Source: JBDTSW01 sp963799815 (GTDB taxonomy: Bacteria; Actinomycetota; Thermoleophilia; Solirubrobacterales; 70-9). Taken from it: a stretch of 64,000 nt of DNA. A program made the position numbers and the translations under genes. Of the stretch, positions 15,570-24,533 are shown one piece after another. The notes below the pieces were generated by a model, which saw only the letters and a program-made list of their open reading frames with translations, was not told where the DNA came from and ran no database searches. Where the stretch lies: the NCBI GenBank assembly GCA_963799815.1, contig CAWCYG010000004.1, positions 930,001 through 994,000 of the forward strand, read 5' to 3'. The stretch's first letter is position 1. Each line of letters starts with the position of its first letter.

Positions 15570-17090
15570 TCAGGCGACCGGGAGGGCCTCGCCGCGGGGT
15601 CGAGTCCGGCCCACGGCGCGGATCGCAGCCGCGAGGCGTTTGACGCCCTCTCGCAGCTCGGGCGGGTCGAGGTAGCCGAACGAGAGCCGGGCATGGGCAC
15701 GCCACGGACGGTCGGGCATCATCGCTCCGCCGGGCAGGAAGGAAACGCCCTGGCGGGCCGCCTCCTCGTAGAGGTTGCGCTCGTCGATTCGCTCGCTGAG
15801 CGAAAGCCAAAGGTGCCCGCCCCCGAGGGGACGGTTCACGGTGACGATGCCGCCAAGGTGTTCGTCAACCGCGGCCAGAAGCGCCTCGCAGCGCTCCCGG
15901 TAGTGAGCGGTGGCGCGCTCGAGCTGCTCGGGATAGCCGCCCTCGGAGAGAAAGCGCGCCATCACCAGCTCGTTGAGGCTCGGCGTGTTCAGGTCCGCGC
16001 TTCGCTTCTCGGCGACGATTCGCTCCAGGGCCGGCCCGTTCGCAGCGATCCATCCGACCCGCAGGCCAGGGGTCGTGGTCTTCGACAGCGAGGAGACGTA
16101 GATGACGTGCTCGGGCGCGTCAGAGCGCAGCGCGAGCGCCTGCTCGCCCTCGAAGCGAAGGTCGGCGTAGACACCGTCCTCAACGATGAAGAAGCCCTCG
16201 CGACGCGCCAGCTCGATCAACCGCCGGCGGCGCTTGGGATGCAGGTCGCGGCCGGTGGGATTCTGAAGCCGAGGTTGGAGGGTCAGGAGCTTCACCTGGC
16301 GTCGCCGCAGAAGCTGAGCGAGGGCGTCGACGTCGAGGCCGTCAGCATCGACCGGAACCGGAAGGATGGTGGCGCCGCTTGCGCGGAGGGCGCCGAGCGA
16401 TCCGGGAAACGTGGGCGACTCGACGGCCACGGTGTCCCCCGGCCGCAACAGCGCGGCTGCGGTCAGGTGCATCGCCTGCGCGGCACCGGTCGTCGCGACG
16501 ATCTCCTCTGCCGCCTCGGCGAAGCCGTACTCCCGACCAAGGGTGGCGAGCTCGGCACGCAGCTCCGGCGCGCCCTCGACGTCGCCGTACTGATGCACGC
16601 GAGTGCCCTCCGAGGCGGCAACGTCCGCGATGATCCGCGCGAAGCGCTCCGCGGGGAGGATGTCGTCGCTGGGATACCCCATCATCAGCGGGATCAGGTC
16701 CTCGCGGTGAGCCTGGCGGAACATCTCGGCGACCACGCGATCCGCGTGTGTCTCGACCTCATCGGGAAGCGCATAGAGCTGCCAGGCGGTCGCGTCCTCG
16801 CCGTCCGCCAGGGCCCTCGTGGCATCGGGAGCGGATTGGCGCACGAACGTGCCGCTGCCGACGCGCCCCGTGACGAGCCCCAGCTCGGCGAGTTGCCTGT
16901 ACGCACGGGCGGCCGTGAGGTGGTTCACGCCCGCGATCTCGGCGAGCTCGCGCGTGGGAGGAAGCTGAGCGCCGGGATCGAGCTCCCCGGCCTCGATCGC
17001 GTGCTTGACCGCGTCAACGATCTGGCCCGTTAGCGGCTGATCACTCTGCCGATCCAGGTGAGACAATCTCTCTTTGTACGACATTGACAT
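15570..17090 (-). CDS. MocR-type regulator (GntR DNA-binding domain fused to aminotransferase)
   Basis: 506 aa. An N-terminal winged helix (LTGQIVDAVKHAIEAGEL, then LPPTRELAEIAGVNHLTAARAYRQLAELG) of the GntR type is followed by a fold-type I aminotransferase domain with LQPRLQNPTGRDL, EDGVYADLRF and the PLP lysine in SSLSKTTTPGLRVGW (around residue 330). MocR proteins usually sense PLP or an amino-acid adduct and control a neighbour. The ATG at 17090 has GGAGG 9 bases upstream. It is divergent from the small gene at 17176, across an 85 bp gap that would hold its operator. Confidence 0.9.
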   Translation of the reverse strand: MSMSYKERLSHLDRQSDQPLTGQIVDAVKHAIEAGELDPGAQLPPTRELAEIAGVNHLTAARAYRQLAELGLVTGRVGSGTFVRQSAPDATRALADGEDATAWQLYALPDEVETHADRVVAEMFRQAHREDLIPLMMGYPSDDILPAERFARIIADVAASEGTRVHQYGDVEGAPELRAELATLGREYGFAEAAEEIVATTGAAQAMHLTAAALLRPGDTVAVESPTFPGSLGALRASGATILPVPVDADGLDVDALAQLLRRRQVKLLTLQPRLQNPTGRDLHPKRRRRLIELARREGFFIVEDGVYADLRFEGEQALALRSDAPEHVIYVSSLSKTTTPGLRVGWIAANGPALERIVAEKRSADLNTPSLNELVMARFLSEGGYPEQLERATAHYRERCEALLAAVDEHLGGIVTVNRPLGGGHLWLSLSERIDERNLYEEAARQGVSFLPGGAMMPDRPWRAHARLSFGYLDPPELREGVKRLAAAIRAVGRTRPRGEALPVA

Positions 17091-17175
17091 GTAGTACGCC
17101 CTCCGTATCATTGCTCTATCACGCCTAAGTCCTGCGGCGTGACCAGCGACATAAGTATTACGCAAGGGGGCATCG

Positions 17176-17580
17176 ATGTCAAACAATCGAATCAATCACA
17201 ACGTTCATGCCGAGGTCCCGGTGGCCCCGGTCACGCTGCGCACCGCCACCGCGGTCGACTCGGGCGCCCTCGAGCGCCTGGCCCAGCTCGACTCATCCCG
17301 GATCCCTGCCGCTCCGGTCCTTGTCGCCGAGGTCGGTGACCAGGTGCGAGCGGCGATCTCGATGACCGACGGCCACGCCGTGTCCGATCCGTTCTATCCC
17401 TCGGCCGACGCGCTCGCGATGCTGCGGACGCGCAGGCAGCGCCTTGTCGCAGCCGCGGGCTCGCCGATCGCGGGTCTCGGCCGCGTCCTCGGACGGCGCC
17501 CTCGGGCCCCCGGTTCGGGGACGGCTAAGCCGAGCGCCCCGTCGGTCCCGGGGATCCCGACGGTGCCGACCCGCGCCTAG
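17176..17580 (+). CDS. Small unknown protein, partial GNAT-like N-terminus
   Basis: 134 aa, ATG with AGGGGG upstream. Residues 15-85 (PVTLRTATAVDSGALERLAQLD ... LVAEVGDQVRAAISMTDG ... DPFYPSADALAMLRTRRQRL) look like the first strands and helix of a GNAT fold: (T)LR.A...D...L..L, then LVAEV....AA.S. The acetyl-CoA loop is absent. The C-terminal 45 residues are Pro/Arg-rich and probably disordered. Proteins of this layout recur in related actinobacteria without assigned function. Divergent from the MocR gene, so a candidate target of it. Confidence 0.7.
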   Translation: MSNNRINHNVHAEVPVAPVTLRTATAVDSGALERLAQLDSSRIPAAPVLVAEVGDQVRAAISMTDGHAVSDPFYPSADALAMLRTRRQRLVAAAGSPIAGLGRVLGRRPRAPGSGTAKPSAPSVPGIPTVPTRA

Positions 17581-17583
17581 GCC

Positions 17584-19125
17584 CTAACACGCCGGCTGGC
17601 GCACGACGGGCTTGCGGCTTGCCGCGGCCTCGTCGAGGCGCCGGACCGGCGTCGTATACGGCGCGTTCCGCAGAATCTCCGGGTCGTCCTCGGCCTCGGC
17701 CAGGATCGACTCGATCGCCTCAGCGAGCTGATCCAGCGACTCCCGCGTCTCCGTCTCGGTGGGCTCGACCATGAGCGCCTCGTCGACGAGCAGGGGGAAG
17801 TAGATGGTCGGAGGGTGGAACCCGTAGTCGAGGAGCCGCTTGGCGATGTCGAGCGTCTTCACCTGCAGCTCCCGCTTCGCAGCTGCGCCCGAGAGCACGA
17901 ACTCGTGCATGGGCAGGCGATCGAAGGCCACCGGCAGGTGCTTTCCCGCCCTGCCGGCCCGAAGCTTCGCGAGCAGGTAGTTGGCGTTCAAGACGGCCGT
18001 CTCGGACGCCTCGCGCAAGCCGTCGCCGCCAAGCGAGCGGATGTACGCATAGGAGCGCACGAACACCCCGAAGTTGCCCTGAAAGCCGCGCAGGCGGCCG
18101 ATCGACTGGGGGGCGTCGAAGGAGAGGTCGAACTGCGGCGCCCCGCCGTTTGAGCTCTCGCCGCGAACGATCCGTGGCACCGGCAGATAGGGCTCGATGC
18201 GGTCGGAGACGGCGATCGGTCCGGCGCCGGGCCCGCCGCCTCCATGTGGCTGGCTGAACGACTTGTGGAGGTTCAGGTGAACGATGTCGAAGCCCATGTC
18301 GCCTGGCCGCGTCCGACCCATGATCGCGTTCAGGTTCGCGCCGTCGTAGTAGAGGGTGCCCCCCACGTCGTGCACGAGCTTCGCGATCTCGGTGATGTTC
18401 TCGTCGAAGACTCCGAGCGTGTTCGGGTTGGTGAGCATGAGACAGGCGACGTCCTCGTCGATCCTCGAGCGGAGGTCGTCGAGCTCCACTCCGCCGCGGT
18501 CATCGGTCGCCACCTTCACGACCTCATAGCCGGCCATCGTCACCGTCGCCGGGTTCGTGCCGTGCGCGGTGTCGGGCGTCAGGACCTTGGTTCGCTCAGA
18601 GCCACGCTCGGTGTGGTAGGCCCGCGTGAGCAACAGCCCCGCAAGCTCGCCGTGCGAGCCCGCGGAGGGCTGGAGACTCACGTGAGGAAGCCCGGTTATC
18701 TCCTGCAGGGATCGCTCCAGCCGCCACATGAGCTCAAGCGCGCCCTGGGCTCTCCGCGGGTCCTGCGCTGGATGCAGGCGAGCATTCCCCGGCAACGCCG
18801 CCACGCGTTCGTTCAGCCGCGGGTTGTGCTTCATCGTGCACGACCCCAGGGGGTACGGCCCTGTGTCCAGGTCGAAGTTCCGCCGGGAGATCCGGTTGTA
18901 GTGACGGACGATCTCGGGCTCTGAGACCTCGGGCAGCTCGGCCGGTTGCGCGCGCAGGAGCTTCGCGGGGATCAGGTCGCTCAGGGGTTGTTCCTCGACG
19001 CCCGTCGCCGGCAGCGTCGCGGCGCGCCGCCCCTCAACGGACCGCTCGTAGATCGTGGTCGCGCTTTGCCTTTGCTGAGTGGTCGGGGTGTCAGCGTTGG
19101 TTGGCGGTGAAGGAGCGGAGCTCAT
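17584..19125 (-). CDS. gcvPB: Glycine dehydrogenase (decarboxylating) subunit 2
   Basis: C-terminal half of the split P-protein of the glycine cleavage system. PLP site VHLNLHKSFSQPHGGGGPG with Lys288; also FDLDTGPYPLGSCTMKHNP near the N-terminus and DGANLNAIMG. 513 aa, normal for the split type. The ATG overlaps the stop of gcvPA by 4 bases. Decarboxylates glycine and passes the aminomethyl group to lipoyl-GcvH. Confidence 0.97.
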   Translation of the reverse strand: MSSAPSPPTNADTPTTQQRQSATTIYERSVEGRRAATLPATGVEEQPLSDLIPAKLLRAQPAELPEVSEPEIVRHYNRISRRNFDLDTGPYPLGSCTMKHNPRLNERVAALPGNARLHPAQDPRRAQGALELMWRLERSLQEITGLPHVSLQPSAGSHGELAGLLLTRAYHTERGSERTKVLTPDTAHGTNPATVTMAGYEVVKVATDDRGGVELDDLRSRIDEDVACLMLTNPNTLGVFDENITEIAKLVHDVGGTLYYDGANLNAIMGRTRPGDMGFDIVHLNLHKSFSQPHGGGGPGAGPIAVSDRIEPYLPVPRIVRGESSNGGAPQFDLSFDAPQSIGRLRGFQGNFGVFVRSYAYIRSLGGDGLREASETAVLNANYLLAKLRAGRAGKHLPVAFDRLPMHEFVLSGAAAKRELQVKTLDIAKRLLDYGFHPPTIYFPLLVDEALMVEPTETETRESLDQLAEAIESILAEAEDDPEILRNAPYTTPVRRLDEAAASRKPVVRQPAC

Positions 19126-20534
19126 GCCGTCACCTCCTCGCGCGGCGCCTTCTTGTCGCCGTGCGAGACAAAAGCGCCGTCCCCGGCGTTGATCGCGCGG
19201 TCGAGCGCGTCGGCGAGGCGATCGAGGTCGGCCTTGGAACGCCGCTCGGTAACCGCGACCAGGAGCCCGTTTTTGAACTCGGGGTACTCGCGACCCAGTG
19301 GATAGCCGGCCGCGATGCCCTCCTCACTGACTTGATCCATCACCTCCCGGATGGGCGCATCCACGGAGACCGCGACCTCCCGGAACACAGGCGCCTCATG
19401 GAGAAGCTCAACCCCATCGATGCCCGTCAGCCGCTCCCGCGCGTACGCCGTCCGCTGCGCGAGGAGCTCGCCGAGCTCGACGAATCCGCGCTTGCCCAGC
19501 CACGCCAGGTAGATCACGCCACCGAGCGCGTTCAAGGCCTGGGATGTGCAGATGTTGTGGGTGGCCTTCTCGCGGCGGATGTGCTGCTCCCGAGTCTGCA
19601 GCGCCAAGACGAACCCGCGGCGGCCGTCTGAGTCGGTGGTCTCGCCCGCGATCCGCCCCGGCATGCGCCTCATGTGCTCCTCCGTGGCGGCGAAGAACCC
19701 GAACGACGGGCCGCCGTAGTCGAGTCGGCCACCGAGGGGCTGGCCCTCGCCGAGCGCCACGTCGATGCCGCATTCGCCAGGAGGTCGCAGGACGCTCAGG
19801 GAGATGGGATCGACGGCCGCGACCGCGAGTGCGCCCGCGTCCTTGGCCACGGAGGCAAGCTCGGCGAGGTCCTCGATCCCGCCCAGGAAGTTCGGGTTCT
19901 GGAAGAAGACCGCCGCCGTCTCCTCGTCGACCACCTCCGTCAGCTCATTCCGGTCGGTGAGCCCGCCCTCGAGGCCGACCTCGACGACGTCCGAGCCGAA
20001 GCCTCGCGAATACGTGCGCAGCGTCTCCCGGCTGTGCGGATGCAGGCCTCGCGAGACCACCAGCTTGCGGCGACCCTTGGCGGCACCCAGCGCCAGATAG
20101 GCCGCCGACGCCACCGACGACGGGCCCTCGTATAGGGATGCGTTCGCGACGGGGAGCCCAGTCAGCTCGGAGATCGCCGTCTGGAACTCGAACATCACCT
20201 GAAGCCCACCCTGGGAGACCTCGGGCTGATACGGCGTGTAGGGCGTCAGGAACTCGGAGCGCTGGGTGATCGCGTCAACGATGGCCGGCGAGTAGTGGTC
20301 GTACATGCCGGCGCCGATGAAGCAAAGCTCCCGGTCGGCGTCGGCGTTACGGGCGGCGAGCGCCGCCAAATGATCGAAGCACTCGGTCTCGGACAGCCCG
20401 TCCTCGAGCTCGAGCGGGCGGTCCAGCCGCAGATCCGACGGGATGGTCTCGAACAGGTCATCGATCGAGTCGACCCCGATCGCGTCGAGCATCGCCCCGC
20501 GATCTGAGTCGGTGGCTGACGTGTAGCGGCTCAC
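19122..20534 (-). CDS. gcvPA: Glycine dehydrogenase (decarboxylating) subunit 1
   Basis: N-terminal half of the split P-protein. Family blocks are FIGAGMYDHYSPAIVDAI, TPYTPYQPEVSQGGLQ, NASLYEGPSSVASAA, and THNICTSQALNAL towards the end. 470 aa. Lies 37 bp after gcvH and is coupled to gcvPB. The separate PA/PB form is typical of Gram-positive bacteria and archaea, in contrast to the fused GcvP of Escherichia coli. Confidence 0.97.
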   Translation of the reverse strand: MSRYTSATDSDRGAMLDAIGVDSIDDLFETIPSDLRLDRPLELEDGLSETECFDHLAALAARNADADRELCFIGAGMYDHYSPAIVDAITQRSEFLTPYTPYQPEVSQGGLQVMFEFQTAISELTGLPVANASLYEGPSSVASAAYLALGAAKGRRKLVVSRGLHPHSRETLRTYSRGFGSDVVEVGLEGGLTDRNELTEVVDEETAAVFFQNPNFLGGIEDLAELASVAKDAGALAVAAVDPISLSVLRPPGECGIDVALGEGQPLGGRLDYGGPSFGFFAATEEHMRRMPGRIAGETTDSDGRRGFVLALQTREQHIRREKATHNICTSQALNALGGVIYLAWLGKRGFVELGELLAQRTAYARERLTGIDGVELLHEAPVFREVAVSVDAPIREVMDQVSEEGIAAGYPLGREYPEFKNGLLVAVTERRSKADLDRLADALDRAINAGDGAFVSHGDKKAPREEVTA

Positions 20535-20571
20535 CCCGTTGATCGTAGTGAGGCCCGCGGCGCGGCCGAGC

Positions 20572-20964
20572 TCAGTCGGAGAGCAGATCCCGGTAGGCGC
20601 CGACGTCGAGCAAGTCCTCGACTTCCGAGGAATCCGAGAGCTTCACCTTCACGAGCCAGCCCTCGCCGTAGGGATCCTCGTTGATCAGCTCGGGGCTCGA
20701 GGAGACCTTGTCGTTTACCTCAGTGACCTCACCCGACAGCGGCGCGTAGACGTCGGAGACGGCCTTGACCGATTCGACCTCGGTGTAACTCTGGTCTTTG
20801 GTGACTTCCGAGCCGACCTCGACCGGCTCGTAGAAGACGACCTCGCCCAGGGCGTCCTGGGCGTACCAGGTGATGCCAAAGGTTGCGGTGTCTCCCTCGA
20901 CTCGAGCCCAGTCGTGCTCGGGGTGGTACTTGAGGTCGTCGGGGTAGGTCTCCTCGGCTGCCAT
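20572..20964 (-). CDS. gcvH: Glycine cleavage H protein
   Basis: Lipoyl carrier that shuttles the aminomethyl intermediate between P, T and L proteins. The lipoylation site is VESVKAVSDVYAP, Lys67. 130 aa, standard length. I choose the ATG at 20964 (MAAEETYPDDLKYHPEHDW) because GGAGG lies 11 bases upstream; the longer frame upstream runs through two hairpins and is unlikely to be coding. Confidence 0.97.
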   Translation of the reverse strand: MAAEETYPDDLKYHPEHDWARVEGDTATFGITWYAQDALGEVVFYEPVEVGSEVTKDQSYTEVESVKAVSDVYAPLSGEVTEVNDKVSSSPELINEDPYGEGWLVKVKLSDSSEVEDLLDVGAYRDLLSD

Positions 20965-20993
20965 GTGTTTGTGGTTCCTCCTGAATATCTTGC

Positions 20994-21039
20994 GGCCGGC
21001 TTCGCCGGCCTTACATGCTGCTTTCGGGGCCAAAGCCCC
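20994..21039 (-). promoter_or_regulatory. Two adjacent hairpins between gcvT and gcvH
   Basis: Two perfect inverted repeats sit in the 75 bp gap: GGCCGGC/GCCGGCC with a 3-base loop (20994-21010) and GGGGC/GCCCC with a 4-base loop (21026-21039). They lie in the transcript between the gcvT stop and the gcvH ribosome site. They could attenuate readthrough, protect the message, or set the ratio of T to H protein. No T-run follows, so a strong terminator is unlikely. Confidence 0.45.
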
Positions 21040-22128
21040 TCATCTCTCATAGAGGGGCCTGGACTCTATGCGCGCGGGCCGGCGGCGGCCTCTCACGTCG
21101 ATCTCGACGTCGGTCCCGGGGTCCGCGTGCTTCGGCGAGACGTACGCCATGCCGATCCCCTGCTCGAGGCAGGGCGAGAGCGTCCCGCTCGTGACGACGC
21201 CGACCGCTTCCCCCCCTGCAACGACCTCGTTGTCCCTGCGGGGGATGCCAGGCCCGGTGAGCACGAAGGGCGCGAGCTTCTCGGCCGGTCCCTCTTCGCG
21301 GGCCGCTGCCACGGCGTCGGAGCCGATGAAGCCCGTCTCCTCCTTGCAGCACCACCCAAGGCCGGCCGCGATCGGGTCGCGTTCGGTCGAGAGGTCGTTT
21401 CCGTAGAGGTGGAAGCAGACCTCGAGGCGCAGCGTGTCGCGGGCGCCCAAGCCGGCGGGCGACGCACCCGCGGTCAAGAGCGCATCCCAGAGCGCGGGCG
21501 CCACCTTGGGCGAACAGAGGATCTCGACGCCGTCCTCGCCCGTGTAGCCGGTCCCGCAGACGAGCGCCTCGACGTCACCGTCGACGGCATTGAGGGGCAT
21601 CGTGGCGGTGTGCATGCGCTTCGGAAGCTCTCCCTCTACGAGCTCGGCGGCGAGCTCGCGAGCTCCCGGGCCCTGCACCGCGAGCATCGCGAAGTCGGCG
21701 ATCCGGTCGCTGATCTCGGCCTCGAAGCCCGTGGCGTACTCGCTCCACCAGGCGAAGTCATCGGAGTGGTTCGACGCGTTGGTGACGGTGAGGTACCGAT
21801 CGTCGTCGAGTCGGTAGGTGAAGAGATCGTCGAGCACGCCGCCGTCGGCGCGGCAGAGGACCGAGTACTGAGCGCCCCCCACCTCGAGCCTCGAGACGTC
21901 GTTTGAGAGCAGACGCTGAAGGAGATCGAGCGCCCCGGGGCCATGGGTTTCGATCTGCCCCATGTGCGAGACGTCGAAGACGCCGCAGCCGGTTCGAACG
22001 GCCAGGTGCTCGGGCCGCACCCCCTCGTAGGAGACGGGCATCTCCCATCCCGCGAACGGGACGAGCTTCGCACCCGCGGCACGGTGCGCCTCATATAGGG
22101 GGGTGCGATTGAGGGGCGGATCGGCCAC
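21040..22128 (-). CDS. gcvT: Aminomethyltransferase (glycine cleavage T protein)
   Basis: Transfers the C1 unit from aminomethyl-GcvH to tetrahydrofolate. The 362 aa protein has the family N-terminus RTPLYEAHRAAGAKLVPFAGWEMPVSY, the folate region VFDVSHMGQIE, and the C-terminal GIGMAYV block. First gene of gcvT-gcvH-gcvPA-gcvPB. Only 47 bp separates it from ftsZ, so there is no room for a glycine riboswitch and it may be read from the ftsZ promoter. Confidence 0.97.
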   Translation of the reverse strand: MADPPLNRTPLYEAHRAAGAKLVPFAGWEMPVSYEGVRPEHLAVRTGCGVFDVSHMGQIETHGPGALDLLQRLLSNDVSRLEVGGAQYSVLCRADGGVLDDLFTYRLDDDRYLTVTNASNHSDDFAWWSEYATGFEAEISDRIADFAMLAVQGPGARELAAELVEGELPKRMHTATMPLNAVDGDVEALVCGTGYTGEDGVEILCSPKVAPALWDALLTAGASPAGLGARDTLRLEVCFHLYGNDLSTERDPIAAGLGWCCKEETGFIGSDAVAAAREEGPAEKLAPFVLTGPGIPRRDNEVVAGGEAVGVVTSGTLSPCLEQGIGMAYVSPKHADPGTDVEIDVRGRRRPARIESRPLYER

Positions 22129-22175
22129 GCGCGGCAGGCTACAAGCGGCCTCCGGCGTACGCGTGTGGAGGTGGT

Positions 22176-23261
22176 CTAGCTATCCCGCAGAAACGCCGGG
22201 ACGTCGATCTCGTCGTCCGAGACACGCAGGTCCCGGCGCTCGGTGTCGCCGAGGGCGCTGACGCTGCGGCGACGGGAACGCTCGCGAGTGCGAATGGGTG
22301 TGCGAGCGAGCGTCTCGAAGCCCTCGAAACCTGTGGCGATCACGGTCACCCGGACCTCGTCGCCCATCGACGGATCGATCACGGTGCCGAAGATGATGTT
22401 GGCGCTCTTGTCGGCCGACTGCACCACGAGCTCCGCGGCCTCGTCGACCTCGAAGAGGTTCAGGTCCTCGGACCCGGTGACGTTCAGCAGCATGCCGGTC
22501 GCGCCCTCGATCGATTCCTCCATGAGCGGAGACGAGACCGCCATCTTCGCGGCCTCGACGGCGCGCGACTCCCCCGAGGCGGCGCCGATGCCCATCATCG
22601 CCGAGCCCGCGTTCGACATGACCGTGCGCACGTCGGCGAAGTCGAGGTTGATCTGGCCCGGCGTGGTGATGAGGTCGGTGATGCCCTGAACGCCCTGGCG
22701 CAGGATGTCGTCGGCGATCCGGAATGCCTCCTGGACGGAGGTCTGGCGCTCTACGACTTGAAGGAGCTTTTGATTGGGAACGATGATCAGGGTGTCGACC
22801 TTTGCGCGGAGCTTGTCGATGCCCTCCAAGGCCTGCTGCATGCGCCGGGAGCCCTCGAACTCGAACGGCTTCGTGACGACGCCCACCGTGAGCGCACCGA
22901 TCTCGTCCTTGGCGATCTCGGCGATGACCGGAGCCGAGCCGGTGCCGGTGCCGCCGCCCTCGCCAGCCGTGACGAAGACCATGTCGGCACCCTTCAGAGC
23001 CTCTTTGATGTCATCTCGCGACTCCGCCGCGGCGCCGGCGCCGATGTCGGGGTCGGCGCCCGCCCCAAGCCCGTGCGTGAGCTGGTGGCCGATCGAAAGC
23101 TTGATGTCGGCCTCGCAGGCCTGCAGGGCCTGCACGTCAGTGTTGACGGCGATGAACTCGACGCCCTTGAGGCCGGCGTCGACCATTCGCGAAACCGCAT
23201 TGGTGCCGCCGCCGCCGGCTCCGACGACCTTGATTACGGCGAGATACGAGGACTCGACCAT
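22176..23261 (-). CDS. ftsZ: Cell division protein FtsZ
   Basis: Tubulin-like GTPase that forms the division ring. The nucleotide-binding GGGTGTG loop is at residues 102-108; the N-terminal VVGAGGGGTNAV and NTDVQAL blocks and the synergy region with NLDFADVRTVM are standard. The linker is short and the conserved C-terminal peptide ends DVPAFLRDS, the docking site for partner proteins. 361 aa. Its own promoter and structured leader lie upstream (23296-23384). No ftsA occurs in the cluster, as in other actinobacteria. Confidence 0.98.
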   Translation of the reverse strand: MVESSYLAVIKVVGAGGGGTNAVSRMVDAGLKGVEFIAVNTDVQALQACEADIKLSIGHQLTHGLGAGADPDIGAGAAAESRDDIKEALKGADMVFVTAGEGGGTGTGSAPVIAEIAKDEIGALTVGVVTKPFEFEGSRRMQQALEGIDKLRAKVDTLIIVPNQKLLQVVERQTSVQEAFRIADDILRQGVQGITDLITTPGQINLDFADVRTVMSNAGSAMMGIGAASGESRAVEAAKMAVSSPLMEESIEGATGMLLNVTGSEDLNLFEVDEAAELVVQSADKSANIIFGTVIDPSMGDEVRVTVIATGFEGFETLARTPIRTRERSRRRSVSALGDTERRDLRVSDDEIDVPAFLRDS

Positions 23262-23295
23262 GGCTCCCGGTGAAAGTTGACCCTTACTGTCGTGG

Positions 23296-23345
23296 GTCCG
23301 AGTCTAGACTCGGACTCGAGGGTTTTCCTCTCGGCTTTCCCTCGA
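23296..23345 (-). promoter_or_regulatory. Perfect 20 bp palindrome and adjacent inverted repeat in the ftsZ leader
   Basis: Positions 23296-23315 form a perfect 20 bp palindrome (half-site GTCCGAGTCT), centred 44 bp before the ftsZ ATG. Directly next to it, 23316-23322 and 23339-23345 form a 7 bp inverted repeat with a 16-base loop. From the predicted start near 23349, the transcript would begin with these two structures in tandem. They may be an operator for a dimeric regulator, or RNA hairpins that stabilise or gate the ftsZ message. Confidence 0.6.
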
Positions 23346-23355
23346 CGTGTGAATG

Positions 23356-23384
23356 ACCGTACGCCATTGGGACGCAGGTGTCAA
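23356..23384 (-). promoter_or_regulatory. ftsZ promoter
   Basis: Consensus -35 box TTGACA (23384-23379), 17-base spacer, -10 box TACGGT (23361-23356). The site is in the 210 bp gap between ftsQ and ftsZ and gives an approximately 88-base leader. It separates ftsZ expression from the long dcw transcript. Confidence 0.65.
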
Positions 23385-23471
23385 TGAGAGCGATCATACC
23401 CGGCATGGAATCCTGCAATCACGGCAAGCTCGACCCCTGGTTGAGGGTGTGCCCTACCCTCAGGCGCTGCC

Positions 23472-24497
23472 TCAGAGTGTGGGATCGACGACGCCCTCGG
23501 CGCTCGCGGCCGCGGTTGGCGACCCCGCCCCCCCGACGGCGGCCCGCTCGGGCGTTCGAACGTCGATATGGGTGAACGTCGTGAGTTGCGGATCGGCGAG
23601 GATCGCCGCGGCCGCACCCCACTTCGCCCTCGCCCGGTACCGAGTTCCGAAGACGACCGGGATCCCGCCCGTCAGGGTCACCTCGACCCCGTCGTCGCCC
23701 GATACGCCAACATCCTCCACCAGCGGCCGGATGGCGGCCGGAGTGGCGCCGAGCACGACCGCCTGCTGCAGCGCCTCGCCCTCGAGGCGGGGCGAGCGCG
23801 GGAGCGCGGACAGATCGAGCACGGGGAGTGCATCGCCATCGTCGCCGAGCTCGACACCCCGCAGCAGGGTGCCGTCGCGCGTGACCGGAACCGATTGTCC
23901 CGCCACGTGCGCGGTCAGTGCCGGCTTGCGCTCGGTGACGTCGATCACGAGGCCGTGCAAGAGCTTGGGGTCGGCGGTGAGCGAGACCACGGTGGGGAAG
24001 GCCTCGGTGGCGGCTTCGAGCTTTTCCTCGCTCAGGTTGAGCGTCGTCATCTCGCTGGCACTCTGGGTCAGGGCCGCCGTCACCTCAGATGCCTCGGGCC
24101 CGGTGATCCCTTTCACCTCCACGTCGTTGATCGCGACGAGCGGGGAGTCGCGCAGCCAGAACAGGTAACCCGCCACCAGGGCGCCCAGCAACAGGGGCAC
24201 AACGATCAGAAGAGTCCGCAGGGATGGTCGCCGTCTGGCCGCGCGGGAACGCGAGCTGCGCTTCGGAGTCGGCTTGGCCCGGCGCGGAGCCGGCCGTGCG
24301 CGGGGCTTTGACTTTCGCGTCTTCGAACGCGTAGCGGCCCGGGTGCGGGCGGCCTTCGGCTTGGCGCGGCGGGTCTTGGGGCGCCGGGGGCTGCGAGAAC
24401 GCGAGGCCGATGCCCCGGAACCCCGGCCGGGCCTGCGCTTCTGAGAGCGGGCAGCGGCGCGGCGTTTTCCGGCAGGGGTCGTGGCGGTGCCAGGCAC
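23472..24497 (-). CDS. ftsQ: Divisome protein FtsQ/DivIB with POTRA domain
   Basis: 341 aa bitopic membrane protein. The cytoplasmic N-terminus (about 90 residues) is extremely rich in Arg, Lys, Pro and Ala. One membrane span (LLIVVPLLLGALVAGYLFWL, about residues 94-113) is followed by a POTRA domain (VAINDVEVKGITGPEASEV) and the FtsQ beta domain (VVSLTADPKLLHGLVIDVTERKPAL). The position between murB and ftsZ is the classic ftsQ place. The sequence is weakly conserved, so the call rests on layout and position. Confidence 0.88.
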   Translation of the reverse strand: MPGTATTPAGKRRAAARSQKRRPGRGSGASASRSRSPRRPKTRRAKPKAARTRAATRSKTRKSKPRARPAPRRAKPTPKRSSRSRAARRRPSLRTLLIVVPLLLGALVAGYLFWLRDSPLVAINDVEVKGITGPEASEVTAALTQSASEMTTLNLSEEKLEAATEAFPTVVSLTADPKLLHGLVIDVTERKPALTAHVAGQSVPVTRDGTLLRGVELGDDGDALPVLDLSALPRSPRLEGEALQQAVVLGATPAAIRPLVEDVGVSGDDGVEVTLTGGIPVVFGTRYRARAKWGAAAAILADPQLTTFTHIDVRTPERAAVGGAGSPTAAASAEGVVDPTL

Positions 24498-24533
24498 GCC
24501 CCCTGCTTCGCCGGGCAGTGGCCGGCTCCTGCC

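Noticed and set aside
15693..17033. 446-codon plus-strand open frame
   Set aside because: Antisense shadow of the MocR gene, rich in Arg and His as such shadows are.
20539..21906. 455-codon plus-strand open frame
   Set aside because: Antisense to gcvH and gcvT, which are unmistakable.
22129..22175. Glycine riboswitch before gcvT
   Set aside because: Only 47 bases separate ftsZ and gcvT, too few for the aptamer, and no core motif is seen.
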